This document shows positions 51,381 to 60,460 of a stretch of 64,000 nucleotides of DNA, in pieces. A program made the translations under genes and the position numbers. The notes under the pieces were generated by a model, which was not told the DNA's origin, ran no database searches, and was given only the letters and a program-made list of their open reading frames with translations. This stretch comes from Chryseobacterium daeguense DSM 19388 (lineage in GTDB: Bacteria > Bacteroidota > Bacteroidia > Flavobacteriales > Weeksellaceae), in contig NZ_AUMT01000012.1 in NCBI RefSeq assembly GCF_000430825.1, positions 62,001-126,000 of the forward strand, given 5' to 3'. Position 1 is the stretch's first letter. Each line of letters starts with the position of its first letter.

Positions 51381-54203
51381 ATGAAACAAAGTGATTTAAA
51401 GTATTCATGTCTCATTGCTGTTCTCTACTTCGGTATGAATGTCAATGCGCAGACTACTCCGCAAGATACTGTTCAGAAAGAACAGAAGATTGAGGAAGTA
51501 GTAATGATTGGATATGGTACTGCTAAAAAAAGAGATTTAACAGGTTCTATTTCCAGAGTTTCTGGTTCAGAAGTGGCGGATAAGCCAAATGCTAACCCTG
51601 TAGCTTCTCTGCAAGGAAAAGTAGCGGGATTGTCAGTTGTGAATCAGGGTCAATTGGGAGGTACTCCCGATGTGAGAATTAGGGGAACAGTTAGTAGGTA
51701 TAATGCTAAGCCGCTTTATGTTGTAGACGGAATATTTGCAGATAATCTGGACTTTGTGAACCCAAATGATATCGAATCAATGGAAGTACTAAAAGATGCT
51801 TCTTCATTAGCTATATTCGGTAACAAGGGTGCAAATGGAGTTATCATAGTTACAACAAAAAAAGGAAAAACAGGAACAACGGTCAACTTTAATTCTTCTT
51901 ACGGGGTAAAGTTTTTAGGAAATAAGCCAGAACTTACGAATGGACAAGAATTCAGAACATTGTTTGATGAGCAAAGACAAAATCAGGGGATAGCGCCATA
52001 TCAATATTATAATGTATTTAATGCTAATACAGACTGGATAGACCTTATTACTAATAATGGCGCTCCGATTTCTAACAATAATATCAGCTTTAATGTAGGA
52101 TCAGAAAAAAATAAATTTTATTTAGGATTAGGGTATCTATATGAAGAAGGTATAATAGAAAGTGAAAAGCAAAGAAAAATTACATTAAATATTAATGATG
52201 AATTTAAGATTAATGATAATATTAAAGTAGGAGTTAACTTAAGTGCCTTACAATATAATCTTCCCAGAACTTTATCTTATACAGCAGCAATTAACACAGC
52301 ACCCATTGCTTCTCCTTACAATGAGCAGCTTGGAATTTATAATCAGCTGCCTAACGAAATGGGTGCGGCCCAATTGGGGAATTTGTTAGTTGAAACGCAA
52401 GGAAAGGCTAATACTTTAATTTCCCAAAGACATAATTTAATCGGTAGTGTATATGGAGAAATAAGATTTTTAAAGAACTTTACGTTCAGATCTACATTTT
52501 TAGGTAATTTTGAATTTAATAAACAAAGACAGTACTACCCGGTATTTGATGTTTATGTTCCGGAAACTGGCCAGATAACAAGACTTTCAGGTATAAACCT
52601 TACCAGCGTAAGAGAATCAAATACAGATTATAGAAGACTTCAGCAGAATCATTTACTTACATATGATAATAAATTCGGAAGTCATAATGTAACCGCAATG
52701 GTAGGATTCGAAACAATTGATGAAAGAAATAATGAGCTTGAAGTACGGGTAAATCAATCAGCAAAAGGCCAGGCAATTCCTTGGGATAGAAGATTCTGGT
52801 ATGTAAACAATTCTTTTGCAGATCCTGCTACATTGCAGAGAACGGTCACTTATCCATGGGATAAGGCCAATGTTTCTTATTTTGGAAGAGTATTATACAA
52901 TTACGCAGGGAAGTATATGTTAAACGCTTCATTCCGTAGAGATGGATCTTCCGCATTCAGTAGTGACAACCCAAATCAATATCAGAATTTCTGGGCTATT
53001 GGTGGTGCTTGGGAAATTTCTAAGGAAAATTTCATGGACAACCAGAAAATTTTTAATTATTTGAAAGTTAAAGGATCTGCCGGTAAATTAGGAAATGAAT
53101 ATGCGCCTGTACGATATCCCAATTATCCGGGTTATGTAGCGGGAAGTGGCACTATTTTAGGAGTGCCTAAGATTTTTTACCCTGCATCTACTTTAGCTTA
53201 CGTTGCAAATCCTAATCTGAAATGGGAAGAAGTATATACCTACGAAGGAGGATTAGAATTGTCGACTTTGAATAGAAGGTTAAGCTTTGAAGGAAATTAC
53301 TATACCAAAAGAACAAAAGATCTATTGGTTTATGTAGAAACTGATACACAGGATTTCTTTGATAATGCTGGTGAAATTGAGAATAAAGGTTTTGAATTCA
53401 AATTAGACTGGAATGATAAAATTGGTGAAAATATACGTTACTCAATAGGAGGAAATCTTACAACAATAAAAAATAAGGTTTTATCTGTTTATCAAGATGG
53501 TTATGAACTGTTTTCCGGACCGTCTATTACACGGGCTGGCGCACCAATAGGATCTTTTTACGGCTATGTTGTTGAGGGGGTATATCAAACAAATGCTGAT
53601 GTTTTATTATCACCAACCAGCACTTTAGGAACCTATGGTCCGGGAGATTTGAAATTTAAAGATATGAACGGTGATGGCAAGATTAATGAGCAAGACAGAA
53701 CAATAATTGGAAATCCAACACCTGACTTTACCTATGCATTTTATCTTAACTTTGAATATAAAAATTTTAGCTTTAGTGCAGATTTTCAAGGTGTTTATGG
53801 GAATGAAGTATGGAGAAACTGGGGGAATGGAAGCACCTTTGCTCAATTCAATTACAGATCTGCAAGGTTAGATCGCTGGAATGGCCCCGGAACTTCAAAC
53901 TGGGAGCCACAACTTAATGATGCAAATGGATATAATAGATTAAACTCCACTTACATGATTGAAGATGGAAGCTACTTGAGACTTAGAAATATCCAGTTAG
54001 GTTATAGTTTTAGTAAAGGGGTTTTAGATAACTTTAAAATAAGATCATTAAAATTCTTTATAAATGCTCAAAACCTATTTACCTGGGGCCATAATTCAGG
54101 GTTTACACCTGAAGCAGGGGGAAGCCCGGTAGAGTTTGGAGTAGATGGAGGCGGTTATCCACTTCCAATCGTTACAACTATGGGAGTTAATATAACATTC
54201 TAA
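51381..54203 (+). CDS. SusC/RagA-type TonB-dependent outer-membrane transporter
   Basis: The 940-residue protein has a signal peptide (ending NVNAQ) and a TonB-box-like QKIEEVVMIGYG followed by a plug domain with LQGKVAGLSVVNQG, VRIRGT and YVVDGIF, then a 22-strand barrel ending GVNITF. The usual carboxypeptidase-D-like domain (about 80 residues) between signal peptide and plug is absent. It imports oligosaccharides with SusD. It is the first gene of the locus. The ATG at 51381 gives the correct signal peptide. Confidence 0.93.
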   Translation: MKQSDLKYSCLIAVLYFGMNVNAQTTPQDTVQKEQKIEEVVMIGYGTAKKRDLTGSISRVSGSEVADKPNANPVASLQGKVAGLSVVNQGQLGGTPDVRIRGTVSRYNAKPLYVVDGIFADNLDFVNPNDIESMEVLKDASSLAIFGNKGANGVIIVTTKKGKTGTTVNFNSSYGVKFLGNKPELTNGQEFRTLFDEQRQNQGIAPYQYYNVFNANTDWIDLITNNGAPISNNNISFNVGSEKNKFYLGLGYLYEEGIIESEKQRKITLNINDEFKINDNIKVGVNLSALQYNLPRTLSYTAAINTAPIASPYNEQLGIYNQLPNEMGAAQLGNLLVETQGKANTLISQRHNLIGSVYGEIRFLKNFTFRSTFLGNFEFNKQRQYYPVFDVYVPETGQITRLSGINLTSVRESNTDYRRLQQNHLLTYDNKFGSHNVTAMVGFETIDERNNELEVRVNQSAKGQAIPWDRRFWYVNNSFADPATLQRTVTYPWDKANVSYFGRVLYNYAGKYMLNASFRRDGSSAFSSDNPNQYQNFWAIGGAWEISKENFMDNQKIFNYLKVKGSAGKLGNEYAPVRYPNYPGYVAGSGTILGVPKIFYPASTLAYVANPNLKWEEVYTYEGGLELSTLNRRLSFEGNYYTKRTKDLLVYVETDTQDFFDNAGEIENKGFEFKLDWNDKIGENIRYSIGGNLTTIKNKVLSVYQDGYELFSGPSITRAGAPIGSFYGYVVEGVYQTNADVLLSPTSTLGTYGPGDLKFKDMNGDGKINEQDRTIIGNPTPDFTYAFYLNFEYKNFSFSADFQGVYGNEVWRNWGNGSTFAQFNYRSARLDRWNGPGTSNWEPQLNDANGYNRLNSTYMIEDGSYLRLRNIQLGYSFSKGVLDNFKIRSLKFFINAQNLFTWGHNSGFTPEAGGSPVEFGVDGGGYPLPIVTTMGVNITF

Positions 54204-54219
54204 ATTAAATCTTGATTAA

Positions 54220-55641
54220 ATGAAAAAAATAAATACAGTAATATTGTCATTAGCACTTTTAGGATTAGTATCATGTGGTGATGACTTTTTAGATAGAAAG
54301 CCTTTAGGACAGGCTACAGAAGGTGATCTTATTGAAGGAGGACTTCAGGCAGAAGTGTATGGTGTATATTCAAAATTAAGAACACAAGCCGGAGTTTCAA
54401 ATTGGACAAAATATTGGTTCCAAAGCATACGGTCAGATGATGCTACCAAAGGAAGTACCCCGAATGATGCCTCTGAAATGGGAACTATAATGGATAATTA
54501 TCAGTACTCCAAAGTAAAAGTAGAAGCAAATGATAACTGGTCCGGTCATTATAACGTTATTTATGATTGCAACGCAATTATTAAAAAATCCGAAGGTTTA
54601 ACGGATAACGGAAGCTTAATAAACAGGGCAGAAGCCCAGGCAGTAAGGGGATTCTTATTCTTTGAGCTCAGAAGAGATTATGGTGAAATACCATTAGTTA
54701 CAAATGCAATTGAAAAACCACAAGATGTAATTAAGGCAAAATCTACAATTGCTGAAGTAGATGCACAAATTAAAGCAGATTTAATGGCTGCTGCAGAAAA
54801 ACTTCCCACAAGTTGGCCTGGCCAAGAAGGAAGAGCTACAAGTGGAATGGCAAAATCCTATCTGGCAAAACTAGCTTTATATCAGGGAAATTGGGCAGAA
54901 GCACTTCAATGGGCTGAAGAAGTTATTAATTCCGGAGTATATTCATTAAATCCCAATTATGATAAACTTTTCTATGATGAAGCAGATAATGGCACAGAAT
55001 CGGTATGGGAAATTCAATTTGCAAGGCTGGGCGGTGTCAATTACAGTAATAACTACTGGGAGTCTCAAGGAGTAAGAGGATCAGGAGTCTGGGATTTAGG
55101 CTGGGGCTTTAATGTACCTACACAAAATTTAGTAAATGCTTACGAGCCTGGTGATAGGAGAAAAGCTGCTACTATTTTGGAAGAAGGTACAAATGACGGA
55201 TTTAATAATATAGTACCAACAGGGTTACCTCAAAAATATTGGAATAAGAAAGCATATTCACTTCCAAGCAGAAGAGCCCTCGAAGGAGAAAACAAAAATC
55301 ACTGGACGAATATAAAAGTACTACGATATGCAGATGTTATATTAATTGCAGCAGAAGCTGCTTTACAAACAGGTAATACCGGTAAAGCCACTACATATCT
55401 AAATATGATAAGAACAAGAGCAGGCCTGGGAAATATAACAGCTACTTTATCGGCTATAAAACAAGAAAGAAGAGTAGAATTCGGTATGGAAAATGAAAGG
55501 TTTTATGATCTTGTAAGATGGGGAGATGCTGTTTCTGTTTTAGGGCCGTTAGGCTATCAGGACAAAAATAAATATTATCCAATTCCACAGACTGCTATTG
55601 ATCAGGCTGGTGGTGTTTTAGTACAAAATCCTAATTATTAA
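54220..55641 (+). CDS. SusD/RagB-type surface glycan-binding lipoprotein
   Basis: The 473-residue lipoprotein (lipobox LVSC, Cys19) has TPR-like helices and the family C-terminal region with ERRVEFGMENERFYDLVRWGD near 406-426. It caps the SusC channel and binds the glycan. It starts 16 bp after the SusC stop, which fixes them as an operon. Confidence 0.94.
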   Translation: MKKINTVILSLALLGLVSCGDDFLDRKPLGQATEGDLIEGGLQAEVYGVYSKLRTQAGVSNWTKYWFQSIRSDDATKGSTPNDASEMGTIMDNYQYSKVKVEANDNWSGHYNVIYDCNAIIKKSEGLTDNGSLINRAEAQAVRGFLFFELRRDYGEIPLVTNAIEKPQDVIKAKSTIAEVDAQIKADLMAAAEKLPTSWPGQEGRATSGMAKSYLAKLALYQGNWAEALQWAEEVINSGVYSLNPNYDKLFYDEADNGTESVWEIQFARLGGVNYSNNYWESQGVRGSGVWDLGWGFNVPTQNLVNAYEPGDRRKAATILEEGTNDGFNNIVPTGLPQKYWNKKAYSLPSRRALEGENKNHWTNIKVLRYADVILIAAEAALQTGNTGKATTYLNMIRTRAGLGNITATLSAIKQERRVEFGMENERFYDLVRWGDAVSVLGPLGYQDKNKYYPIPQTAIDQAGGVLVQNPNY

Positions 55642-55645
55642 TTGT

Positions 55646-56458
55646 ATGAAAAATATAATAAAATTAATGAGCGCAGTTTGTTTAATTTCATTATTAACAC
55701 ACTGCCAAGATATGGATAGACCCGAATTGAATGAATATCCCAAAGACGAAGCAAATTTACCCGCAGGTAATTTACGTTTTTTTGTTCCTTTTGACAAAGA
55801 TAATCCTGAGATAAGGTATAAATTCGCAGAAGATTTATCTGGTTATCCAAGCTTCGCTCCTGATAATTCAATTACGCAAGTGGATGGAATCTCAGGAAAA
55901 GCATATAAGGCTGGCGGATCGGAAGTCTTTTTAAAGTATTTAAATGCAAATGACTTTGCTGCTAAAGCAGGAAGTTTTACAGTTGCTTTCTGGGAAAAAA
56001 TAGGAGATTCTAATAATACGGAGTTTGCATTTAGCTTGACAAGTGATAATTGGGCAAAAGCCAGCATGTTCGGGCTCTTTGAAGGAACTGCAGCTGCCCC
56101 AATTGTAAAATTTTATGTGGATGAGCAGCCTGGTGATAAATGGTTTGAATGGGTTAATGATTCAAGCCTAAATATGATATATGATAATCAGTGGCATCAT
56201 CTTGCATTTGTTTACGATGCTACAACATCAGGAATGACGTTATATGTTGACGGGGTAGCTAAATCTACTAAAGACTGGGCAGGCCACGGACCAATTAAAT
56301 TTAATACAACAAAAATTAACGGATTTAGAATAGGTGGTTCAGGAAATCCAAGTGAGGGATGGATGAAATCATGGTCAGGAAGTATAGATCAATTCAGGAT
56401 GTATGTAACTGCTCTATCGTCAAGTGAGATAAATGATCTATATACAAATAAAAAATAG
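55646..56458 (+). CDS. LamG/concanavalin-like surface lipoprotein
   Basis: The 270-residue lipoprotein (lipobox LTHC near Cys20) has a LamG-type jelly roll: FTVAFWEKIGDSNN, then WHHLAFVYDATTSGMTLYVDG and the end WMKSWSGSIDQFRMYVTALSSSEI. Its place after SusD is where SusE/SusF-like glycan-binding proteins usually lie, so surface binding of the substrate is the likely role; hydrolysis is not indicated. It starts 4 bp after the SusD stop. Confidence 0.85.
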   Translation: MKNIIKLMSAVCLISLLTHCQDMDRPELNEYPKDEANLPAGNLRFFVPFDKDNPEIRYKFAEDLSGYPSFAPDNSITQVDGISGKAYKAGGSEVFLKYLNANDFAAKAGSFTVAFWEKIGDSNNTEFAFSLTSDNWAKASMFGLFEGTAAAPIVKFYVDEQPGDKWFEWVNDSSLNMIYDNQWHHLAFVYDATTSGMTLYVDGVAKSTKDWAGHGPIKFNTTKINGFRIGGSGNPSEGWMKSWSGSIDQFRMYVTALSSSEINDLYTNKK

Positions 56459-56462
56459 ATGT

Positions 56463-56485
56463 AAGGGAAGATGAAGTCTTCCCTT
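56463..56485 (+). terminator. Hairpin inside the polysaccharide operon
   Basis: AAGGGAAGA (56463-56471) and TCTTCCCTT (56477-56485) form a perfect 9-bp stem with a 5-nt loop. The T run after it is weak (TATTATAAAT), so it may attenuate or protect mRNA ends between the import genes and the enzymes instead of stopping transcription fully. Confidence 0.5.
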
Positions 56486-56504
56486 TATTATAAATAAAGA
56501 TAGA

Positions 56505-57887
56505 ATGAAAAGAGTTATAACAGGGATTCTATTAGTTGGATTTTTTATGCATTCATGCTCCTCCAATGATTCCATGATGGAAACTCTACCTGTTAAGGAA
56601 GGAGCAGATACTTCAAATAATTACAGCGATGCTCAGCTACTAGAAACGGTTCAGAAGGATGCTTTAAAGTATTTCTGGGATTATGCTGAATCAAATTCTA
56701 AATTGGCAAGAGAAAGATATCATGAAGATAATCCCTCACAAGATGCACATATAATTACAACAGGAGGATCGGGTTTTGGCCTAATGACAATTTTGGTTGG
56801 AATTAAGAACGGATATATTTCAAAATCTGAAGCTGTTTCAAAACTTACAACATCGCTTAATTTTTTACAATATGCAGATCGTTTTCATGGTGCATGGCCA
56901 CATTGGATCAATGGTGCAAATGGGGATGTCATACCCTTCAGTACTGTAGATAATGGTGGCGATTTAGTTGAAACTGCATTTTTGGTGCAAGGTCTTATTT
57001 GTGTAAGGGAATATTTTAAAAACTCTACAAATTCTGCAGAATTAGCACTCTCTCAAAAAGCGGATGCACTATGGAAAGGTGTTGAATGGAATTGGTATAC
57101 CAACGGCCAAAATGCTTTATACTGGCATTGGTCTCCTGATTATAATTTTCAAATCAATATGCAGCTCAAAGGTTACGATGAAACCTTAATAACCTATATA
57201 CTTGCTGCTGCATCACCTGAATATTCAATTAATAAAAGTGTTTATCAACAAGGGTGGTTAAGAAACGGAACTATAAAAAGTTTGGCCACGTCATACGGTA
57301 TCCCTGTTATTGTAAATCATAATGGAGCTAATGGAAGTGTTGGCCCTCTCTTCTGGTCTCATTATTCATTTTTGGGACTGGATCCAAGAGGATTGACGGA
57401 TGAATATGTTAATTATGAAGATGTAACTAAAAATCATGCAAGAATCATATATCAATATTGCATTGCAAATCCTTACGGCTGGCAAGGGTATAATACTAAA
57501 AGCTGGGGACTTACAGCAAGCTATTCTAGAAATACAGATGGTTCTATGGGATATTCCGCACATCAGCCAAATAATGATTTAGGAACCATTTCACCAACAG
57601 CAGCATTATCAAGTATGCCCTATACTCCTTTAGAAAGTATGAATATGCTTAGATTTTTATACAACGAAAACTACAGTAAATATATAGGGGTTGCAGGACC
57701 TTACGATGCTTATTCAATACATTATAATTGGACAATTCCACGATATTTGGCAATTGATCAGGGTACAATTGCACCTATGGTTGAAAATTATAAAAGCCAG
57801 TTTTTATGGCAGTTATTTATGAATGCTCCGGAAATAAAGCAAGGTCTAATAAAATTAGGCTTTCACTCTGCACAATATGGATTTTAA
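56505..57887 (+). CDS. Glycoamylase-domain lipoprotein, GH144-like beta-1,2-glucanase (copy 1)
   Basis: The 460-residue lipoprotein (lipobox MHSC, Cys18) carries the Glycoamylase domain of the GH144 beta-1,2-glucanase group: LKYFWDYAESNSKLARERYH near 53-72, TTGGSGFGLMTILVG near 84-98, GDLVETAFLVQGL near 151, WNWYTNGQNALYWHWSPDY near 190-208, and the final block YLAIDQGTIAPMVENYKSQFLWQLFMNAPE. GH144 enzymes release sophorose and related oligosaccharides from beta-1,2-glucan. The similarity to the next gene is over the whole length. It follows the LamG gene after a hairpin. Confidence 0.87.
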   Translation: MKRVITGILLVGFFMHSCSSNDSMMETLPVKEGADTSNNYSDAQLLETVQKDALKYFWDYAESNSKLARERYHEDNPSQDAHIITTGGSGFGLMTILVGIKNGYISKSEAVSKLTTSLNFLQYADRFHGAWPHWINGANGDVIPFSTVDNGGDLVETAFLVQGLICVREYFKNSTNSAELALSQKADALWKGVEWNWYTNGQNALYWHWSPDYNFQINMQLKGYDETLITYILAAASPEYSINKSVYQQGWLRNGTIKSLATSYGIPVIVNHNGANGSVGPLFWSHYSFLGLDPRGLTDEYVNYEDVTKNHARIIYQYCIANPYGWQGYNTKSWGLTASYSRNTDGSMGYSAHQPNNDLGTISPTAALSSMPYTPLESMNMLRFLYNENYSKYIGVAGPYDAYSIHYNWTIPRYLAIDQGTIAPMVENYKSQFLWQLFMNAPEIKQGLIKLGFHSAQYGF

Positions 57888-57899
57888 AACTTATGTATT

Positions 57900-59288
57900 A
57901 TGAAAAGGATTGTATTATCAATTGCTGTTGTGTCATTACTTGCAATCTCCTGTAAAAATTCTCAAACGTCCAAACCCTCAGATTCTAAGGCTGAGGCTGT
58001 AAAAAGTGACATTACAGATGAACAGCTTATGGACAGAGTCCAGAAAGATGCCCTTACTTATTTTTGGGACTATGCAGAACCGAATTCCATGTTGGGAAGA
58101 GAGCGTTATCATGAAGACAACATTTATCCGGATAACGACAAGCACGTTATTACAACCGGAGGTTCAGGATTTGGGCTTGCTACTATTTTGGTGGGAGTAG
58201 AAAGAGGTTTTGTTCCTAGAAAAGAAGCCGTAAAAAGATTGACTACCATGATGGATTTTCTTGCAAAAGCAGATCGTCATAAAGGAGCGTGGTCACACTG
58301 GATCAATGGGGAAACAGGAAAAACAGTTCCTTTCGGGAAAAAGGATAATGGTGGAGATTTGGTGGAAACAGCGTTTTTAACCTCAGGAATTTTAATGGTT
58401 CGCGAATACTTTAAAAACGGAAATGCAGAAGAAAAGGCCCTTGCAAAAAAATGCGACGAGCTTTGGAAAGGAATTCAATGGAACTGGTACACCAAAGGTG
58501 GTGAAAAAGTGCTTTACTGGCACTGGTCTCCGGACTATCAGTGGGAAATGAACTTCCCTCTGGAAGGCTACAACGAATGCCTTATTACCTATATTTTGGC
58601 AGCATCATCCCCCACTTATCCTATCGATGCAGAAACCTATTACAAAGGCTGGACAAGAAACGGAACCTATCTTTCAGACAAGGAAAAATATGGGCTTCCT
58701 ATTTATGTAAAGCATAATGGAGCAGAAGAATACGGCGGGCCGCTTTTCTGGGCTCATTATTCATATATTGGTTTGGATCCCACAAATTTATCAGATAAAT
58801 TGATCAAAAATTATTTCGATTTAAATAAAAACCAGGTCCTTATCGATTACAAATACTGTCTCGAAAATCCAAAACAATGGAAAGGTTACGGGCCAAATTA
58901 TTGGGGGTTAACGGCAAGCTACACCAGAAATGATGACGGTGGCACAGGCTACAACGCTCATTTTCCGCAAAATGACCACGGCGTAATTACTCCAACCGCA
59001 GCATTAAGCAGTTTTCCTTATTCACCAAAAGAATCTATGGATTTTTTAAGGTTTATATACACTCAAAAGCCAGAATTTATCGGCTCTGCGGGACCTTACG
59101 ATGCAAATTCCATTCATTACAATAACTGGACAACGCCAAGATATTTAGCAATTGATCAGGGAACCATTGCCCCTATGATTGAAAACTACAGAACAGGATT
59201 TTTATGGAAATTATTCATGAACGCCCCTGAAATCCAGCAAGGATTAAAAAAATTAAGTTTCAAATCTGAAAAATATAATATTAAATAG
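57900..59288 (+). CDS. Glycoamylase-domain lipoprotein, GH144-like beta-1,2-glucanase (copy 2)
   Basis: The 462-residue lipoprotein (lipobox AISC, Cys18) is a tandem paralogue of copy 1: LTYFWDYAEPNSMLGRERYH, TTGGSGFGLATILVG, GDLVETAFLTSGIL, WNWYTKGGEKVLYWHWSPDY, and YLAIDQGTIAPMIENYRTGFLWKLFMNAPE. The protein starts 12 bp after copy 1. Base composition of copy 2 looks less AT-rich than copy 1, so one of them may have been acquired separately. Different chain-length preference is possible. Confidence 0.87.
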   Translation: MKRIVLSIAVVSLLAISCKNSQTSKPSDSKAEAVKSDITDEQLMDRVQKDALTYFWDYAEPNSMLGRERYHEDNIYPDNDKHVITTGGSGFGLATILVGVERGFVPRKEAVKRLTTMMDFLAKADRHKGAWSHWINGETGKTVPFGKKDNGGDLVETAFLTSGILMVREYFKNGNAEEKALAKKCDELWKGIQWNWYTKGGEKVLYWHWSPDYQWEMNFPLEGYNECLITYILAASSPTYPIDAETYYKGWTRNGTYLSDKEKYGLPIYVKHNGAEEYGGPLFWAHYSYIGLDPTNLSDKLIKNYFDLNKNQVLIDYKYCLENPKQWKGYGPNYWGLTASYTRNDDGGTGYNAHFPQNDHGVITPTAALSSFPYSPKESMDFLRFIYTQKPEFIGSAGPYDANSIHYNNWTTPRYLAIDQGTIAPMIENYRTGFLWKLFMNAPEIQQGLKKLSFKSEKYNIK

Positions 59289-59527
59289 AGATAATTTTTT
59301 TAGGAGCTATTTCCCGCTTTCCACTATATCTTTTTCGCCAATGCTTTTTTACAAGCCATTTCAGAAAAAGGATGTCGTTGCAATCGGGGCTAAAATCCGA
59401 TAATAAATCCTTGTCAAGGTTTCAAACCTTGACAAGGATAAAAAAACGAATTATTCAATAGGAACGGGCTTTAGCCCGTTTGAATCAACCAAAATCAAAC
59501 GGCTTTAGCCAAAACCTAATATTAAAA
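59289..59527. repeat. Intergenic cluster of palindromic REP-like repeats
   Basis: The gap holds a 33-nt near-perfect palindrome at 59407-59439 (arms ATCCTTGTCAAGGTTT and its complement around a single C), a stem AACGGGC-TTTA-GCCCGTT at 59463-59480, a second GGCTTTAGCC at 59501-59510, and ATCGG/CCGAT at about 59383-59401. GGGCTTTAGCCC-type units recur between genes in Chryseobacterium. They resemble REP elements mobilised by RAYT transposases; none is encoded here. Confidence 0.65.
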
Positions 59528-60235
59528 ATGAAATTAAAACTAAATCACTTACCACTTTTGTTTCTGCCATTTTCTCTCAGCCTAAATGCTCAGGAAATAA
59601 AAGCAGAATTAAACAAGGAAATAAAAAGGCAGGAAAAAATTTCCTACATTATCGATTACCCTCAAAAAGTAAAAGGAAATGTCCCGTTGATCGTGTTTCT
59701 TCATGGTTCGGGTGAAAGAGGAAATAATCTTGAAATGGTAAAAGCGCACAGTCCTTTCACGTACAAAAGCCTGATTAAGGAACCTGTAGCTATTTTAGCG
59801 CCTCAATGTCCGGAAAATATGTGGTGGGATACGGTGACAGTTTATCATTTGATTAAAGAAATTCAGAAAAAATATAAGATTGATGCTTCCAGGATTTACC
59901 TTACGGGACTTTCAATGGGAGGCTGGGGAACGCTGAAGCTGGCAATGGAGCACCCCGAAATGTTTGCTGCCGTGGTTTCAGTTTGTGCACCGACGGATCG
60001 TGTAATGGAAGCGAACATTAATCAGTACAAAGATTTGAACATGAAAATTTTTCATGGCGGAATGGATGATGTGGTTTTACCAGAAAATGCATTTAATTTT
60101 TACCAAAAACTACACCCAATTAATCCATCCGCAGAATTAACCATCTTTCCAAATGACAACCACAATTCATGGGATTCTACCTATTCAAATCCCGCTTTAT
60201 ATGAATGGATGTTGTCAAAAAGAAAAGAGAAATAA
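59528..60235 (+). CDS. Secreted alpha/beta-hydrolase, prolyl-oligopeptidase/esterase-like
   Basis: The 235-residue protein, from the ATG at 59528, has a signal peptide ending SLNAQ. The fold is phospholipase/carboxylesterase-like: VFLHGSGERGNNL (oxyanion hole), nucleophile Ser in YLTGLSMGGWG, Asp in GGMDDVVLP and His in NDNHNSWDS. An upstream in-frame ATG at 59480 lies inside the repeat cluster and is rejected. Esterases of this type remove acyl groups from polysaccharides, so it may de-esterify the glucan before cleavage; substrate unknown. Confidence 0.82.
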   Translation: MKLKLNHLPLLFLPFSLSLNAQEIKAELNKEIKRQEKISYIIDYPQKVKGNVPLIVFLHGSGERGNNLEMVKAHSPFTYKSLIKEPVAILAPQCPENMWWDTVTVYHLIKEIQKKYKIDASRIYLTGLSMGGWGTLKLAMEHPEMFAAVVSVCAPTDRVMEANINQYKDLNMKIFHGGMDDVVLPENAFNFYQKLHPINPSAELTIFPNDNHNSWDSTYSNPALYEWMLSKRKEK

Positions 60236-60412
60236 TTTATTAAAATTAATAATAAGTAAATTTACGTTGCTATCATTTGCTGAGTAAAAACGCCCTTGCG
60301 AACGAAAAATATGCAGGACAATTTTAAATAAAAACCTTTGCGAACTTTGCGTTAAGAGCTTATCATTATTAAGATCAAAAAAAAGAACTATAATTTATTA
60401 GAAGATAGATTT

Positions 60413-60460
60413 ATGAAATCGAAGATTCACGAATTCCTTAAAAAAATGAAGAAGTTATGA
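60413..60460 (+). other. 15-codon ORF overlapping the bglX start
   Basis: ATG at 60413 opens a 15-residue frame (MKSKIHEFLKKMKKL) whose TGA overlaps the bglX ATG as ATGA. It could couple translation. It may be chance. Confidence 0.3.
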
